The notes: a model not told the origin generated them from the sequence alone. Positions 1 to 10,666 are shown, numbered from the stretch's first letter. The stretch is DNA of 64,000 nt from Wolbachia endosymbiont of Folsomia candida (GCF_001931755.2 NZ_CP015510.2:1054001-1118000); one strand, 5' to 3'. Numbers and translations are program-made.

Positions 1-1740
<1,740 letters not shown>

Positions 1741-1764
1741 TTTTGAAACTCATTTCAGGAATTT

Positions 1765-2268
1765 CTAACCACGATATAGTATTAGTTTATTGTCTTTTAT
1801 AGTGAAGTGAAAATACCTCAAAAAACTCATTCCAAGTAGAGAGTGAGACATAGAATGGGTGTTCACACTAGCTTGTACATCGTTAATGAAAAAATTTCCT
1901 ATTTTAACCTGAGGGATGTGTACTACTCCGGCACGTATTTGGCCTTTTGCAGTTTCGTATATTTTGAAATCCTGAATATCTTTTAGATTAATACCAGCAT
2001 GTAATGCATCTTTTTGCGAAAGAACAATATCGCTCGCACCAGTATCAAGTAAAAACGTTATATTGCGGTCATTAACTTGAGCCTGAATATAAAAATGCCC
2101 GTCATACGATTTTGTGAATTCAACACTTCCGCTATTTTGAATTCTCCCTTTAGATGGTAAAAAAGTACTGAGAAATCTGTGATTTAACTTATCTCTTTGC
2201 GAATCAATCAGCATTGCAGTAATAACTATTATTAGCAACCAAATAGCTAGATTTTTTGCTGCGTTCAT
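1765..2268 (-). CDS. Membrane-anchored retropepsin-like aspartic protease (clan AA, TIGR02281 type)
   Basis: Small single-domain aspartic protease of the kind widespread in Alphaproteobacteria. An N-terminal hydrophobic segment (about residues 5-22) should anchor it in the inner membrane with the protease outside. The active-site triplet is visible as FLLDTGASDIVLS near residues 73-85, and a later LLGMSFLRYF block near the C-terminus matches the second conserved region. At 167 aa it has the usual length for one pepsin-like lobe, so it should work as a dimer. It is convergent with gyrB (25-base gap) and divergent from yidC. The substrate is unknown; related Rickettsia proteins (APRc) process surface proteins, but transferring that role here is inference. 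Confidence 0.85.
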   Translation of the reverse strand: MNAAKNLAIWLLIIVITAMLIDSQRDKLNHRFLSTFLPSKGRIQNSGSVEFTKSYDGHFYIQAQVNDRNITFLLDTGASDIVLSQKDALHAGINLKDIQDFKIYETAKGQIRAGVVHIPQVKIGNFFINDVQASVNTHSMSHSLLGMSFLRYFHFTIKDNKLILYRG

Positions 2269-2403
2269 ATTGTTAAAATTTGAAGCTATTAAAATAAATT
2301 TTCAAGACTAGCATTAAAAGTTGTTATTAATAATAAGTAAATTTTATTGTTTTAGCGCAATATCTAATATATACTTTAAGAAGATATATTCGTCTTAAAT
2401 TTT

Positions 2404-4122
2404 ATGTCAGAAGCAAAAAATCTAATCTTGGCAGCTATCCTCTCAATATTAATTATGGTCTTTTGGCGTATCATTCATGATAACTTTCTTACTGTAGACC
2501 AAAACCAGCCATCAATCGAAAATATTGAGCATATAGAATCTTTTAATGATCTTCCTTCTATAATACACCAAGATCGTTCCGAAATTATTAATTCCACTCG
2601 AGAACAAAGGGTTAGTTTGTATAATCACACACTTAAAGGGTCAATTTCTTTAAAAGGTGCAAGGTTTGATGACTTGATTTTAACTAATTACCACTTAGAA
2701 CCGAATTCTTCTTCTCCGCAAGTAGTGCTGCTATCACCTGCAGAATCAAAAGATGTATATTTCGCAGAGTTTGGTTGGCTTGATCCTAGTAATAAAATTA
2801 AAGTTCCAGATTCCAGTGCAGTTTGGCAAGCTGATAGATCTCAGCTCACTAATCAACAAGAGGTAAATTTATTTTGGGATAATAAGAATGGAATTTTATT
2901 TAAAATGAAAATTAGCCTCGATAATAACTACATGTTTAAAGTTGAGCAAATTATTGAAAACAATACGAAAGATAATGTGGTTTTAGTTCCTTACGGTAGA
3001 ATTAACCGCAAACGTGATAATATTAATGAATCTTTTTGGATATCGCACGAGGGAGTGCTGGGTGCATTTGATAATAAATTAGAGGAGTGGACATACAAGA
3101 ATATTGCCAAGAAGCATCTAGTAAAAGCAAGTACAAGTGAAAAAAATTGGTTTGGTTTTGCTGATAAATATTGGCTTACAGCTATTATACCCGACAAATC
3201 TGAGAAAATAAATGTAAGCATTAAACATACAAATGTTAATGATGTTGATAAATTTCAAGCAGACTTTGTTAAGTCTTATAAGACCATACTCCCTGGCACA
3301 AGTGCTTCTAATGTGAATCATTTTTTCGCTGGTGCAAAAAAGTTGAAATTACTGGATTCTTATAAGGATAGCCTAAATATACCTTTATTTGACAAAGCTA
3401 TAGATTTTGGTGTTCTTTATTTCATAACAAAGCCTGTATTTCTATTACTTGAATATTTCAACTTCGTTTTAAAGAATTTTGGCCTTGCAATATTATTGCT
3501 AACTTTGGTTACCAGACTTCTTATGCTTCCTTTATCTAATAAGTCATATGTTTCAATGTTTAAAATGAAAAGCCTGCATCCTGAGTTAACTCGCATAAAA
3601 GAGCTATATAAAAATGATAGTATGAAACAACATAAAGAGACTATTGCGTTATACAAGAAAAACAATATAAACCTAACATCGAACATTTTTCCTATATTAA
3701 TACAGGTTCCAGTGTTTGTTGCTCTATATAAAGTATTGTTTGTGACTATAGAAATGAGACATGCACCTTTTTATTTATGGATTAAAGATCTTTCAGCTTC
3801 TGATCCAACAAACATTTTTACATTATTTGGGCTATTTAATTACAATTTTCCTATTTCTATAGGCATTTTACCTATAATCTATGGAGTGACTATGATAATT
3901 CAACAAAAGTTAAGTGAAAAAGATCAAGTCAAAAAGGATGATATTCAAGTAAATGGTATGAAGTTTTTACCTTATATTGCTGTTCCTTTCATTTCTTCCC
4001 TTCCTGCTGGATTAGTGATATATTGGATATTCAGTAATATCATCACATTAATACAACAATCATTAATAAAATTGTCTTTAACGAGAAAAGTGGGAGCGAA
4101 TGTCGAAAATACTAATAGTTAG
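2404..4122 (+). CDS. yidC: Membrane protein insertase YidC
   Basis: Inserts proteins into the inner membrane, with SecYEG or alone. It is 572 aa. There is an N-terminal membrane segment (about residues 6-26), a large periplasmic P1 domain (about 30-330) rich in beta structure, then the C-terminal Oxa1-type core from about 340 with five predicted hydrophobic segments. The conserved groove arginine lies in the first core helix ([13 protein letters not shown]), followed by a charged cytoplasmic loop ([18 protein letters not shown]). It begins with ATG after an AT-rich leader that could hold a promoter. The last 23 bases overlap ribH, so the two are probably co-transcribed and perhaps coupled in translation. 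Confidence 0.97.
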   Translation: MSEAKNLILAAILSILIMVFWRIIHDNFLTVDQNQPSIENIEHIESFNDLPSIIHQDRSEIINSTREQRVSLYNHTLKGSISLKGARFDDLILTNYHLEPNSSSPQVVLLSPAESKDVYFAEFGWLDPSNKIKVPDSSAVWQADRSQLTNQQEVNLFWDNKNGILFKMKISLDNNYMFKVEQIIENNTKDNVVLVPYGRINRKRDNINESFWISHEGVLGAFDNKLEEWTYKNIAKKHLVKASTSEKNWFGFADKYWLTAIIPDKSEKINVSIKHTNVNDVDKFQADFVKSYKTILPGTSASNVNHFFAGAKKLKLLDSYKDSLNIPLFDKAIDFGVLYFITKPVFLLLEYFNFVLKNFGLAILLLTLVTRLLMLPLSNKSYVSMFKMKSLHPELTRIKELYKNDSMKQHKETIALYKKNNINLTSNIFPILIQVPVFVALYKVLFVTIEMRHAPFYLWIKDLSASDPTNIFTLFGLFNYNFPISIGILPIIYGVTMIIQQKLSEKDQVKKDDIQVNGMKFLPYIAVPFISSLPAGLVIYWIFSNIITLIQQSLIKLSLTRKVGANVENTNS

Positions 4123-4675
4123 TTCAATTTATTATACTGAAATAGCGAATCTTTTGCTTGAAGGTGCAGTTGATAAGTTCAAAAAAAATAACATTGATTA
4201 TGATATAATGGAAGTCCCTGGTGCATTTGAAATACCCTCTGCAATTCTTTTTGCAGCTAAAAGTAGACTTTTTTCGAAACTCGCTTGTGAGAGGCAAGTG
4301 CTAGGAGCACACGGAACGGAAAACCGGAGTGTATTCGATATACATGAGGATTTGAGCACCGAAGCAACAACGCAATTGCCCACAGAAGTAGAGTTTCGAA
4401 AGCAGTCTAGTGGGAGGATTCATTATGATGGTTATTTAGCCCTTGGATGCGTAATTCGAGGTGAAACTGATCATTATGAATATGTTTGCAAAGGAGTGAT
4501 CGAAGGTTTAAATGGAGTTGTTATGCGTTATGCAATACCACTTGGTATGGGAGTCATTACAGCAGATAGCGAAGATAAAGCACTAATTAGAGCAAGTAAA
4601 GATAAAAAGAACGTTGGCGGCCATGCAGCCTCAACTGTTTTACATATGATAGATTTATACAATAAATTAAGATAA
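4100..4675 (+). CDS. ribH: 6,7-dimethyl-8-ribityllumazine synthase with a 48-residue palindromic-element insertion
   Basis: Penultimate step of riboflavin synthesis: condenses the pyrimidine 5-amino-6-ribitylamino-uracil with 3,4-dihydroxy-2-butanone 4-phosphate. Seen: the substrate-binding PGAFEIP motif (about residues 40-46), [10 protein letters not shown] and the catalytic HYEYV, and GMGVITADS near the C-terminus. The protein is 191 aa while the family is usually about 140-160. The excess is about residues 56-103, which correspond to a DNA palindrome (4264-4409) with 19-base arms. Removing it gives 143 aa, so the reading frame survived the insertion. A GGAG lies 5 bases before the ATG, inside yidC. 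The stop overlaps the nusB start (TAATG). ribH-nusB adjacency is common in bacteria. Confidence 0.95.
   Translation: MSKILIVSSIYYTEIANLLLEGAVDKFKKNNIDYDIMEVPGAFEIPSAILFAAKSRLFSKLACERQVLGAHGTENRSVFDIHEDLSTEATTQLPTEVEFRKQSSGRIHYDGYLALGCVIRGETDHYEYVCKGVIEGLNGVVMRYAIPLGMGVITADSEDKALIRASKDKKNVGGHAASTVLHMIDLYNKLR
4264..4409 (+). repeat. Wolbachia palindromic element inserted in frame in ribH
   Basis: The outer arms 4264-4282 and 4391-4409 are inverted repeats with only two mismatches in 19 bases (core CGAAACTC / GAGTTTCG). Smaller hairpins lie inside, for example GTGCT-AGG-AGCAC near 4300. The element is about 144 bases, a multiple of three, and is open in the ribH frame, encoding a segment containing [13 protein letters not shown]. 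In-frame palindromic repeats of this type are known in Rickettsia (RPE) and in Wolbachia (WPE); assigning this copy to a named class needs a database comparison. Confidence 0.8.
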
Positions 4676-5145
4676 TGGAGGAAAAACCTGTAGATAAAAA
4701 GTTGCGCACAAAAAGAAGTGCAGCAAGATTTTTTGCAGTACAAATTGCTTATTCAAATATATTAATAGATTATAGTAAAAACTCCTTAGAGTTAAATAAT
4801 TACGTAAATAAGTTGATTAGTGTATTCGAGTGCGAGGAGTTTGACCATAAATTCTTAAATGAGTTATCAGATAAAATCATTACTAATAGTGAAGAATACG
4901 ATCAAATAATAGAGTCTCACTTGCACTCAAGTTGGTCTCTGTCAAGGTTAAATCTTATAAGTTTATCTATTTTGCGTGTTGCAGTATGTGAGTTGATTAA
5001 TTATGACACACCAGTTCCAGTTGTTATTAACGAATATACTAACATTGCATCTGAACTACTTGATAAACCGAGCGAAATTGGTTTTATCAACGGATTGTTA
5101 GATAAAGTGAAGGATAAAATTAAACCCAACAACGATCTCTTATAA
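4675..5145 (+). CDS. nusB: Transcription antitermination factor NusB
   Basis: RNA-binding partner of NusE/S10 in the antitermination complex that protects rRNA transcription. It is 156 aa, the usual length. Seen: the N-terminal [13 protein letters not shown] helix, the central [22 protein letters not shown] block and the C-terminal [23 protein letters not shown] motif followed by [10 protein letters not shown], all diagnostic of the all-helical NusB fold. The ATG overlaps the ribH stop by one base (TAATG), so translation is probably coupled. A strong hairpin 14 bases after the stop is the likely terminator of the yidC-ribH-nusB unit. Confidence 0.96.
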   Translation: MEEKPVDKKLRTKRSAARFFAVQIAYSNILIDYSKNSLELNNYVNKLISVFECEEFDHKFLNELSDKIITNSEEYDQIIESHLHSSWSLSRLNLISLSILRVAVCELINYDTPVPVVINEYTNIASELLDKPSEIGFINGLLDKVKDKIKPNNDLL

Positions 5146-5158
5146 TGCAAGAAAGAAA

Positions 5159-5183
5159 GGGAAATAGCTTAGAGCTATTTCCC
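5159..5183. terminator. Bidirectional Rho-independent-like terminator
   Basis: Perfect 11-base stem GGGAAATAGCT / AGCTATTTCCC with a 3-base loop, flanked by TTTTCT on the plus side and TTTCTTTC on the minus side. It sits between convergent nusB and the unknown 5193-6755 gene and can serve both. A near-identical hairpin is found at 6815-6837. Confidence 0.8.
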
Positions 5184-5192
5184 TTTTCTGAA

Positions 5193-6755
5193 CTACCATC
5201 TATAAGCACCCGCTCGCACAACTACATCTGCTAGATCTCCTAGAACTCTCACAGCTTCCACAACACCAGCTCCCCCTATAGCCCCAACTACACCTACTGC
5301 TACAGACTTAAGTGCTGTACCTATACCATAACCATTAGTTAGTATTGTAGTGGATTCCTTCACTGCCTTATCAACTGATGTTGCAGCAATTTCCTCTGGT
5401 GTTTCATGAACTGATGTTGGAGTAGGTTCCTCTTGTATTAATGGGCAGCAAATTGCCACATGTTGCAAATCATGTAATGGTACTCGATAATCACTAAGAT
5501 GGCAAGGATTTGGCGCAAATGTCTGATTATCATACTTCCTGACATTAAATACAGTACAACCATGTGTAGGATCATTTTGACTAACTGATGTTGGGGTGGA
5601 TTCCTTCTCCGCTTTATCAACTGACACTGCAATATCTTCTGCTACCGTGTCACTGGTTTGTGTTGCAAGAGTTTCATTAAATAGTACTCGAATAGATTCA
5701 ACTGCATCTTCATCAACTACAGCTTCAATAGTACCATTAACTGCTTTTGAAGCAGCTTCATAAGCTATACCATTAACATAATGTGCTGTAGTACTTTTCC
5801 ATGGAAAAAGATTAAAAAACCTGTCTTTCATCGACAAACTAATCGATGTACTTCCAAATTCTTCGCTTGGATTTGCAATACCAAAGCCTACCTTCTCTTT
5901 CTCATGGAAAGCGTTAAACATATTCAATGCTATATCTAATTCACTTTGCACAACATCTTTCGGGCTGTCAGGAAGAATAGGTAATAAACTTGGAGCATAA
6001 CCACCGCGAGCATTACCAACACCAGTAGAATTACTCGTAAGATGCACATTATTGTTAGCAGGGTTAAATAAATTTAGAATATAAGGTAATATTGTAGCTA
6101 CAGCTCCCAATCCATATACAGATCCAATTACAGCTACAGCTTTTTGCTTTTTACTCAACCATCCACTTTCTTTTTGTTTAGACGCATTTTTTTTTCTTTT
6201 AGGTCCATTAGGTTTATTTTTTGCTTTCCCATTAACTAATATAGTTTCTTGGGATTGTGTATCAGTCTCTATAGCAGGTTTAACTAAAGCATCATCAAAG
6301 AATTTATCAAGATGCATATCACCAACATCTACGTCTTCTGCTGCTCTTTTTGCTTTACGTTCTTCGTGCATCCATGTGCTATACTCATCAGAATTAATAA
6401 TGTGTTCAATCTTAGCCTTTATCTCTCTGCTTTGTTGAACTAGTTGAGCGTCTTTTTTAGAAATAGTGTTATTTAGACCTTCTATTTCTTTTGTTTTGTC
6501 AGCTAGTTTAGCTTCTTGTTTAGAACGAGTGTAGTTTATAATAATTGCTGCACTTGAAAACATAGCAACTCCAAATGAAGCTATAATCAAAGCTCCGATT
6601 AGCGGAGTGCCAAGGCTTACAGCAAAACCTGCAATTGGAGCCAAGAACGCAAGACTAGGGGATGCAGCTAATATTCCAAACGCTATACCTGATGGGATAG
6701 CTAAACCACCCAATATATAATAGGGTACGTTATTTTTTTTATTCTTTTTTACCAT
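5193..6755 (-). CDS. Membrane protein with coiled coil and glycine-rich tail, function unknown
   Basis: I do not recognise a family beyond Wolbachia-type hypothetical proteins. It is 520 aa. A lysine-rich N-terminus is followed by two or three long hydrophobic segments (about residues 12-75), a charged coiled-coil stretch (about 78-115), a lysine-rich basic patch (PKRKKNASKQKE), another hydrophobic segment (about 205-225), a long polar region, and a Gly/Val/Ala-rich hydrophobic C-terminus (about 485-515). Two related stretches with the SVDKA-x-KEST pattern (DNA near 5347-5386 and 5593-5630) flank a cysteine-rich segment of about 55 residues, suggesting an internal duplication or insertion. 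The stop codon is ten bases from the shared terminator. A truncated paralogue lies directly upstream (6847-6998). Looks like an envelope protein or possible effector; this is inference. Confidence 0.7.
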   Translation of the reverse strand: MVKKNKKNNVPYYILGGLAIPSGIAFGILAASPSLAFLAPIAGFAVSLGTPLIGALIIASFGVAMFSSAAIIINYTRSKQEAKLADKTKEIEGLNNTISKKDAQLVQQSREIKAKIEHIINSDEYSTWMHEERKAKRAAEDVDVGDMHLDKFFDDALVKPAIETDTQSQETILVNGKAKNKPNGPKRKKNASKQKESGWLSKKQKAVAVIGSVYGLGAVATILPYILNLFNPANNNVHLTSNSTGVGNARGGYAPSLLPILPDSPKDVVQSELDIALNMFNAFHEKEKVGFGIANPSEEFGSTSISLSMKDRFFNLFPWKSTTAHYVNGIAYEAASKAVNGTIEAVVDEDAVESIRVLFNETLATQTSDTVAEDIAVSVDKAEKESTPTSVSQNDPTHGCTVFNVRKYDNQTFAPNPCHLSDYRVPLHDLQHVAICCPLIQEEPTPTSVHETPEEIAATSVDKAVKESTTILTNGYGIGTALKSVAVGVVGAIGGAGVVEAVRVLGDLADVVVRAGAYRW

Positions 6756-6814
6756 GCTTTACTCTCCTCAAAGTTAAATTATTTTATTCTAGTTAATAAT
6801 AAGATTAAGAAAAT

Positions 6815-6837
6815 GGAAATAGCTTAAAGCTATTTCC
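6815..6837 (-). terminator. Hairpin terminator of the truncated paralogue
   Basis: Ten-base stem GGAAATAGCT / AGCTATTTCC with a 3-base loop, lying ten bases after the stop codon of the 6847-6998 gene remnant. Sequence and spacing match the terminator at 5159-5183, so gene end and terminator were duplicated together. It also lies just upstream of the 5193-6755 gene. Confidence 0.65.
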
Positions 6838-6846
6838 CTTTCTGAA

Positions 6847-6998
6847 CTATCTATTAATGCCACTATGAAGAACAGCAGAATCAACAACAGCAGCAGCCGT
6901 AGAAACCATATCAAAAGCCGTACTAACAGCAGCAGCAGCAGCACCAACTATACCAGCAGCCTTAACAACAGACATACCAACAACACCAACACCAACAG
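6847..6998 (-). pseudogene. 3' stump of a paralogue of the 5193-6755 protein, cut by an IS
   Basis: Reading the minus strand from the IS edge gives about 50 residues of Val/Gly/Ala-rich sequence (AVGVGVVGMSVVKAAG at the start, SAVLHSGINR at the end) and a TAG stop at 6847-6849. This matches the style of the C-terminus of the neighbouring gene (VAVGVVGAIGGAG), and the terminators are near-identical. The rest of the gene is replaced by the IS4-family element beginning at about 6999. Probably dead, as no start remains. Confidence 0.75.
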
Positions 6999-8534
6999 CT
7001 TACTTTTACCCATAACTTTGAGAAGTTATTATGTGAAGCATAACCATGCTCTCTCTAAGATTTTCATAGCCTCGCCATAGAGTCATACTTCCTGGTAAAT
7101 TATCACCTTTTCTATTCATAAACCCACCTAATTTTCCTAACCAAATAATAGCTTGTTTTATGTTTGGAGGTTCTTCGGGCAATGTGGCCACTTGATGCTC
7201 ACGTATGTAAAGAGCTTTCCACTCTTCATTGCTTAGAACCTTAGTGCAAGCCTCCATAGGATGCGATAAAGCCACTTTTGTTAAATATAAAATTTTAAAT
7301 GTAATAATGCTCTTTATAGCAATTAATTTCTGTAGCCTTTCCTTTGTAGTTAAACGAGAGCTTTCTATTTTACATCCTGATTTTAAAATTCTAAAGTATT
7401 CTTCAATTTTCCATCGTAGCTTATACCAATTTATCCTTTCTATGGCATCTAAAGTGCTATTAACTGGTACATTAGTTAACAAAGTCCAATCGATAGCTTC
7501 AACTCCTTTAGGAGGATCCATTTCCTTTGCGCTTACCACATATACAGCGACTTTATCACTTATTTTATGTGCTGTATCTTTTGACCCATAAATGTAAGGC
7601 GCTCTGATAGGTATATAGCCTTTCATATATTTTACTTCAATATTTGCTTTTCTTGACTTCTGGTGCCCGTTTTTAGCAACTTCCAAGACGATTTTCTCTT
7701 TTACCGGAAGTTGAGCTATGCGTGTTTGCAAATCTGTTTTTCCCTCTTCAGTACAGATAAATTTTCTATTAGCTCGGTTACGGATTACATAAAAACTACC
7801 CAATGATTCAGCTATCCATAAAAATTTGAAGATATCTGCTTCCCTATCACCAAGAGTGACAAGTTGTACATCTTTGGAAACGTTATTTATGGTTTCTTTT
7901 AGTGCTGCTATCCACTTATAACTTTCTTTCTCCTCTATAGAAGTACGGTATTTCCTATTTGCTTTTTCTTTTGCTGTTTCTTCTTTTCTAGCGGGACGCG
8001 CCCAGCACTGTTGAGAAGATAAACCTAAAGGTAATCCTTCTTTACTGACCATTAAGGCACTATGCAGCAGCAAACCCTTTTTATGCTTTGTATAAGCTTT
8101 AGAAATACTGCCTAGCCCTTTGGTATTTATATGAGAGTCAAAATCCAAATAACTAGTATCTTGGATTGAAAATATAAGCTTATTTCCTTTTATCCTTTCC
8201 GCTGTTTCTTTATGATGAGAAGAATAAATTTTCTCGGCCTCAAGCTTTTCATTACTAAACAACCTGTACGCGCCCTTAGCTTCTTTCCATCCACCACAAC
8301 TTTGATTAATTGATCCAGATGCCTTACGCTCTATAAGATAACTTGTTGTAATAAGCCTCTTATTAAGCCTTATATCTCCCAGATTAACATGTCTCAACTC
8401 TCTTTCTAGCCATTTGTCCCCTAAGCTATCAGTATATTGCGTATTTGTATTTACTCCGTACATTTTTAAACCCTTTATCAAATATATGAATTTGCTATTT
8501 TACTAGCTTTTTTATATTTGTGGGTAAAAGTAAG
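6999..8534 (-). mobile_element. IS4-family insertion sequence (IS50-like group), apparently complete
   Basis: Terminal inverted repeats of 14 bases: CTTACTTTTACCCA at 6999-7012 and its exact complement at 8521-8534, enclosing a single intact transposase gene. The transposase stop codon lies inside one terminal repeat. I see no direct target duplication next to the ends (CACCAACAG against TCTGTAATC), so later rearrangement or a misjudged end is possible. A related but 5'-truncated element with a similar end (TGGGTAATAGTAAG) lies at 27862-28941. Confidence 0.85.
7006..8463 (-). CDS. IS4-family transposase
   Basis: DDE transposase of 485 aa, resembling the Tn5/IS50 group. The N-terminal region ELRHVNLGDIRLNKRL plus GGWKEAKGAYRLFSN is the DNA-binding/Tnp_DNA_bind-like part. 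The first Asp lies in FSIQDTSYLDF, the second in VTLGDREADIFKF, and the YREK-type region with the catalytic Glu is WYKLRWKIEEYFRILKSGCK. I start it at ATG 8463 because AAAGGG precedes it at suitable spacing; a TTG six codons upstream is less likely. No frameshift seen, so probably active. Confidence 0.9.
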   Translation of the reverse strand: MYGVNTNTQYTDSLGDKWLERELRHVNLGDIRLNKRLITTSYLIERKASGSINQSCGGWKEAKGAYRLFSNEKLEAEKIYSSHHKETAERIKGNKLIFSIQDTSYLDFDSHINTKGLGSISKAYTKHKKGLLLHSALMVSKEGLPLGLSSQQCWARPARKEETAKEKANRKYRTSIEEKESYKWIAALKETINNVSKDVQLVTLGDREADIFKFLWIAESLGSFYVIRNRANRKFICTEEGKTDLQTRIAQLPVKEKIVLEVAKNGHQKSRKANIEVKYMKGYIPIRAPYIYGSKDTAHKISDKVAVYVVSAKEMDPPKGVEAIDWTLLTNVPVNSTLDAIERINWYKLRWKIEEYFRILKSGCKIESSRLTTKERLQKLIAIKSIITFKILYLTKVALSHPMEACTKVLSNEEWKALYIREHQVATLPEEPPNIKQAIIWLGKLGGFMNRKGDNLPGSMTLWRGYENLRESMVMLHIITSQSYG

Positions 8535-8589
8535 TCTGTAATCCTGTTGAAAAGCCCGGTAAGTAAATCCTCCATTTTTGCATGGTTTT

Positions 8590-8850
8590 CTAGCACTGTG
8601 AAGCTGAGATTACATACTCAAATGATATATCTTGTTCTATTTCCTCATTACTATTTATTAAAATCCTTACTTTAAAATCTAGCCTCACTAAAAAAATTAA
8701 AAGTCTTGCCAAGGAAAAGTTTGCAGGTTTTAAATTTTTGATGCGAGAAATGTCAGCAAGAGGTGTCTCTAGTATATATGCGGCTTTTTTACTACTCCAT
8801 TTATTATCATCTATTGCTTTATTTATCATTTGTATCAATATTTCTTTCAT
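8590..8850 (-). CDS. Small XRE/HigA-like helix-turn-helix protein
   Basis: 86 aa, mostly helical. The region KWSSKKAAYILETPLADISR (about residues 17-36) fits the helix-turn-helix of Cro/C1 and HigA-type antitoxin proteins, followed by a leucine-rich C-terminal helix. It is a paralogue of the protein at 9442-9708, with the same order of elements and shared IKNLK...FSL motifs. No toxin gene of the HigB/RelE kind sits beside it. It is divergent from the ankyrin gene at 8949, with about 100 bases between that could hold promoters for both. Likely a repressor or solitary antitoxin. Confidence 0.7.
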   Translation of the reverse strand: MKEILIQMINKAIDDNKWSSKKAAYILETPLADISRIKNLKPANFSLARLLIFLVRLDFKVRILINSNEEIEQDISFEYVISASQC

Positions 8851-8948
8851 CTTATTATTATGTCAGAATTAATATTAAATTAGCAGAAATTTTATATAAA
8901 TCTATAATAAATTATTAGAAAAATACTATAAATGGAGTATCCTATAAT

Positions 8949-9380
8949 ATGTGGAAAAAAAAGTTAAAGAGAATAATAAGAACATTAAAAGGCATTTCTA
9001 TAGGTAAATTTAGTGATACACTATTTTTTGAGTGTGAATTGTATAAAGCTATTTCAAGTAATGTATGCGATTTAGGTAGAATAAGGTCATTATTAGAAAA
9101 CGGAGCTGACCCAGATGAACGTAGTAGCAATGGAAATACATCTTTACACAAAGCAGTCTTATTGGAAAACATAGCTGCTATAAAATTATTACTGGCCTAC
9201 AATGCAAACCTTTTCATAAAGAACAAAAAAGGTAAAACTCCGTATGATTTGTCTCAAGAAAAAACTTTGGTGAAAGATCTATTTGCAAATGACAAAAAAA
9301 TTCACCGAAAAGTTGAAGTACAAGCATTAAGTCATAAATATGAACGTAGAAAAGCTAAATCCTGTAAAACTTATAGTTAA
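8949..9380 (+). CDS. Short ankyrin-repeat protein
   Basis: 143 aa. A basic N-terminus is followed by two ankyrin repeats (about residues 32-100), with the consensus features NGNTSLHKAVLLENIAAIKLLL and GADPDE. The C-terminus is highly basic (YERRKAKSCK). There is no membrane segment or signal peptide. A weak GGAG precedes the ATG by 11 bases. Ankyrin proteins of Wolbachia are candidate host-binding effectors; the target of this one is unknown. Confidence 0.75.
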   Translation: MWKKKLKRIIRTLKGISIGKFSDTLFFECELYKAISSNVCDLGRIRSLLENGADPDERSSNGNTSLHKAVLLENIAAIKLLLAYNANLFIKNKKGKTPYDLSQEKTLVKDLFANDKKIHRKVEVQALSHKYERRKAKSCKTYS

Positions 9381-9441
9381 TTTTATTGAAATATTAAAGA
9401 TGTCATTTTGCTCTTCACTGCTTTTGAATTAGCTCCATATT

Positions 9442-9708
9442 TTAGGAATAATTGCTTTTATCCAAATTTCCTTTCCTTTTTACCATAATTTCTACCTCAC
9501 AATTTAACCTAGATAAAAGCAGAAAAATTCTCTCCAAACTAAATTCCTTAACTTTCAAATTTTTGATCAAAGATATTTTTGGCTGGTCAAGTTTAAGCAC
9601 ATTTGCAGCTTTTGCCTGCGTCCAGTTATTAGCCTTTATAATACCTTTTATAACGCTCAATAATTCTGCTCTTGCTTTATTTTTATCACTCCATTTTGTT
9701 ACAAACAT
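9442..9708 (-). CDS. Small XRE/HigA-like helix-turn-helix protein
   Basis: 88 aa with an HTH in NNWTQAKAANVLKLDQPKIS (about residues 27-46) and a following IKNLKVKEFSLERIFLLLSRL helix typical of HigA-like antitoxins of the XRE family. The gene follows the ankyrin gene 9716-10489 by seven bases, so both are in one operon. It is paralogous to 8590-8850. Convergent with the ankyrin gene 8949-9380. No partner toxin is visible nearby, so it may regulate the ankyrin gene or its own operon. Confidence 0.75.
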   Translation of the reverse strand: MFVTKWSDKNKARAELLSVIKGIIKANNWTQAKAANVLKLDQPKISLIKNLKVKEFSLERIFLLLSRLNCEVEIMVKRKGNLDKSNYS

Positions 9709-9715
9709 AATTCCC

Positions 9716-10489
9716 TCACTTTAATTTAGCCCCGTAATGTAGAAGTAATTGCACAATTTCTTTGTTACTTTTTGCCTTAGCAATCTCTAATGGAGTTAGA
9801 ACACCGACTTTTAAATGAACATCTGCCCCTTTTTGCAATAAAAGCTCCGTGATTTTTATATTTTTTTCCATTATTGCAGCATGAAGAGGAGTACAGCCAT
9901 ACATGTCAGTTGCATTTACATCTACACGATTTCGCAACAGGATTTCTACAGCTTGTTCATCATTAGAAAGAACTGCTACGTGTAGAGGTGTATTGCAACT
10001 CTTATCAATAATACGAGCATCTCCTCCACACCTAATGAGCATTTTTAAAATTTCATCATGGCAACCTTTAATAGCTAGGTGCAATGGAGTACTACCATTA
10101 ACATCTTCGAGATTAGGATTTGCTTTATTTTTTAAAAGAATTTGAACGATCTCTTCAAGGCCATGTTTTATAGAACAATGGAGTGGAGTACTATTATTAA
10201 TGTTCTGAACGTTAAGATTCGCACCACTATTAATAAGAATTTTCAAGATTTCTTTATGACCATTTTTAGCAGCAAGGTGAACAGCTGAATTAAGCTTAAT
10301 ACTTTGCGCATTTACGTCTGTGAAATTTTCAATAAAAAACTGAAGCATTTCCTTATAACCACGTCTAGCAGCAAAACGTAGACATATTGAACCAAGCGCA
10401 CTAGTGGTGAATAAATAAAGAAAAGGCTTGAATCTTTTATACCTATTAATTTTGTTATTCACTAACATTAAAGATTTGCCAGTATTCAT
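9716..10489 (-). CDS. Ankyrin-repeat protein with about seven repeats
   Basis: 257 aa, almost entirely ankyrin repeats from about residue 35 to the end, with clear consensus units such as NNSTPLHCSIKHGLEEIVQI, NGSTPLHLAI and YGCTPLHAAIMEKNIKITEL. I start it at ATG 10489 because AGAGGG lies four bases upstream; a GTG eight codons earlier is possible. The short N-terminal part is basic and mildly hydrophobic. It is the first gene of an operon with the XRE gene 9442-9708. Ankyrin genes beside the patatin gene are typical of the WO boundary region. The host or phage target is unknown. Confidence 0.85.
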   Translation of the reverse strand: MNTGKSLMLVNNKINRYKRFKPFLYLFTTSALGSICLRFAARRGYKEMLQFFIENFTDVNAQSIKLNSAVHLAAKNGHKEILKILINSGANLNVQNINNSTPLHCSIKHGLEEIVQILLKNKANPNLEDVNGSTPLHLAIKGCHDEILKMLIRCGGDARIIDKSCNTPLHVAVLSNDEQAVEILLRNRVDVNATDMYGCTPLHAAIMEKNIKITELLLQKGADVHLKVGVLTPLEIAKAKSNKEIVQLLLHYGAKLK

Positions 10490-10666
10490 ATAACCCTCTA
10501 GTAAATGTGGCACTGTTAGAGTTTATAGCGATAAATGCTTCTGGATTATTAACTCTATATGCAACTTTTGCGAGTATTGTATAATAGCCTTCTCTTTACG
10601 CAAGAACTTTAATATCCAGCTATTAAGATTAAAATAAGAATAGATAATTATTTAGCATATAATGAT

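Noticed and set aside
6865..7080. Plus-strand Ser/Asn-rich ORF
   Set aside because: It is the antisense reading of the Gly/Val/Ala-rich gene stump (GCN codons give Asn/Ser on the other strand) and runs into the IS end; no ribosome-binding site.
6985..8545. Target-site duplication of the IS4-family element
   Set aside because: The bases outside the inverted repeats (CACCAACAG and TCTGTAATC) do not match, so I do not claim a duplication.
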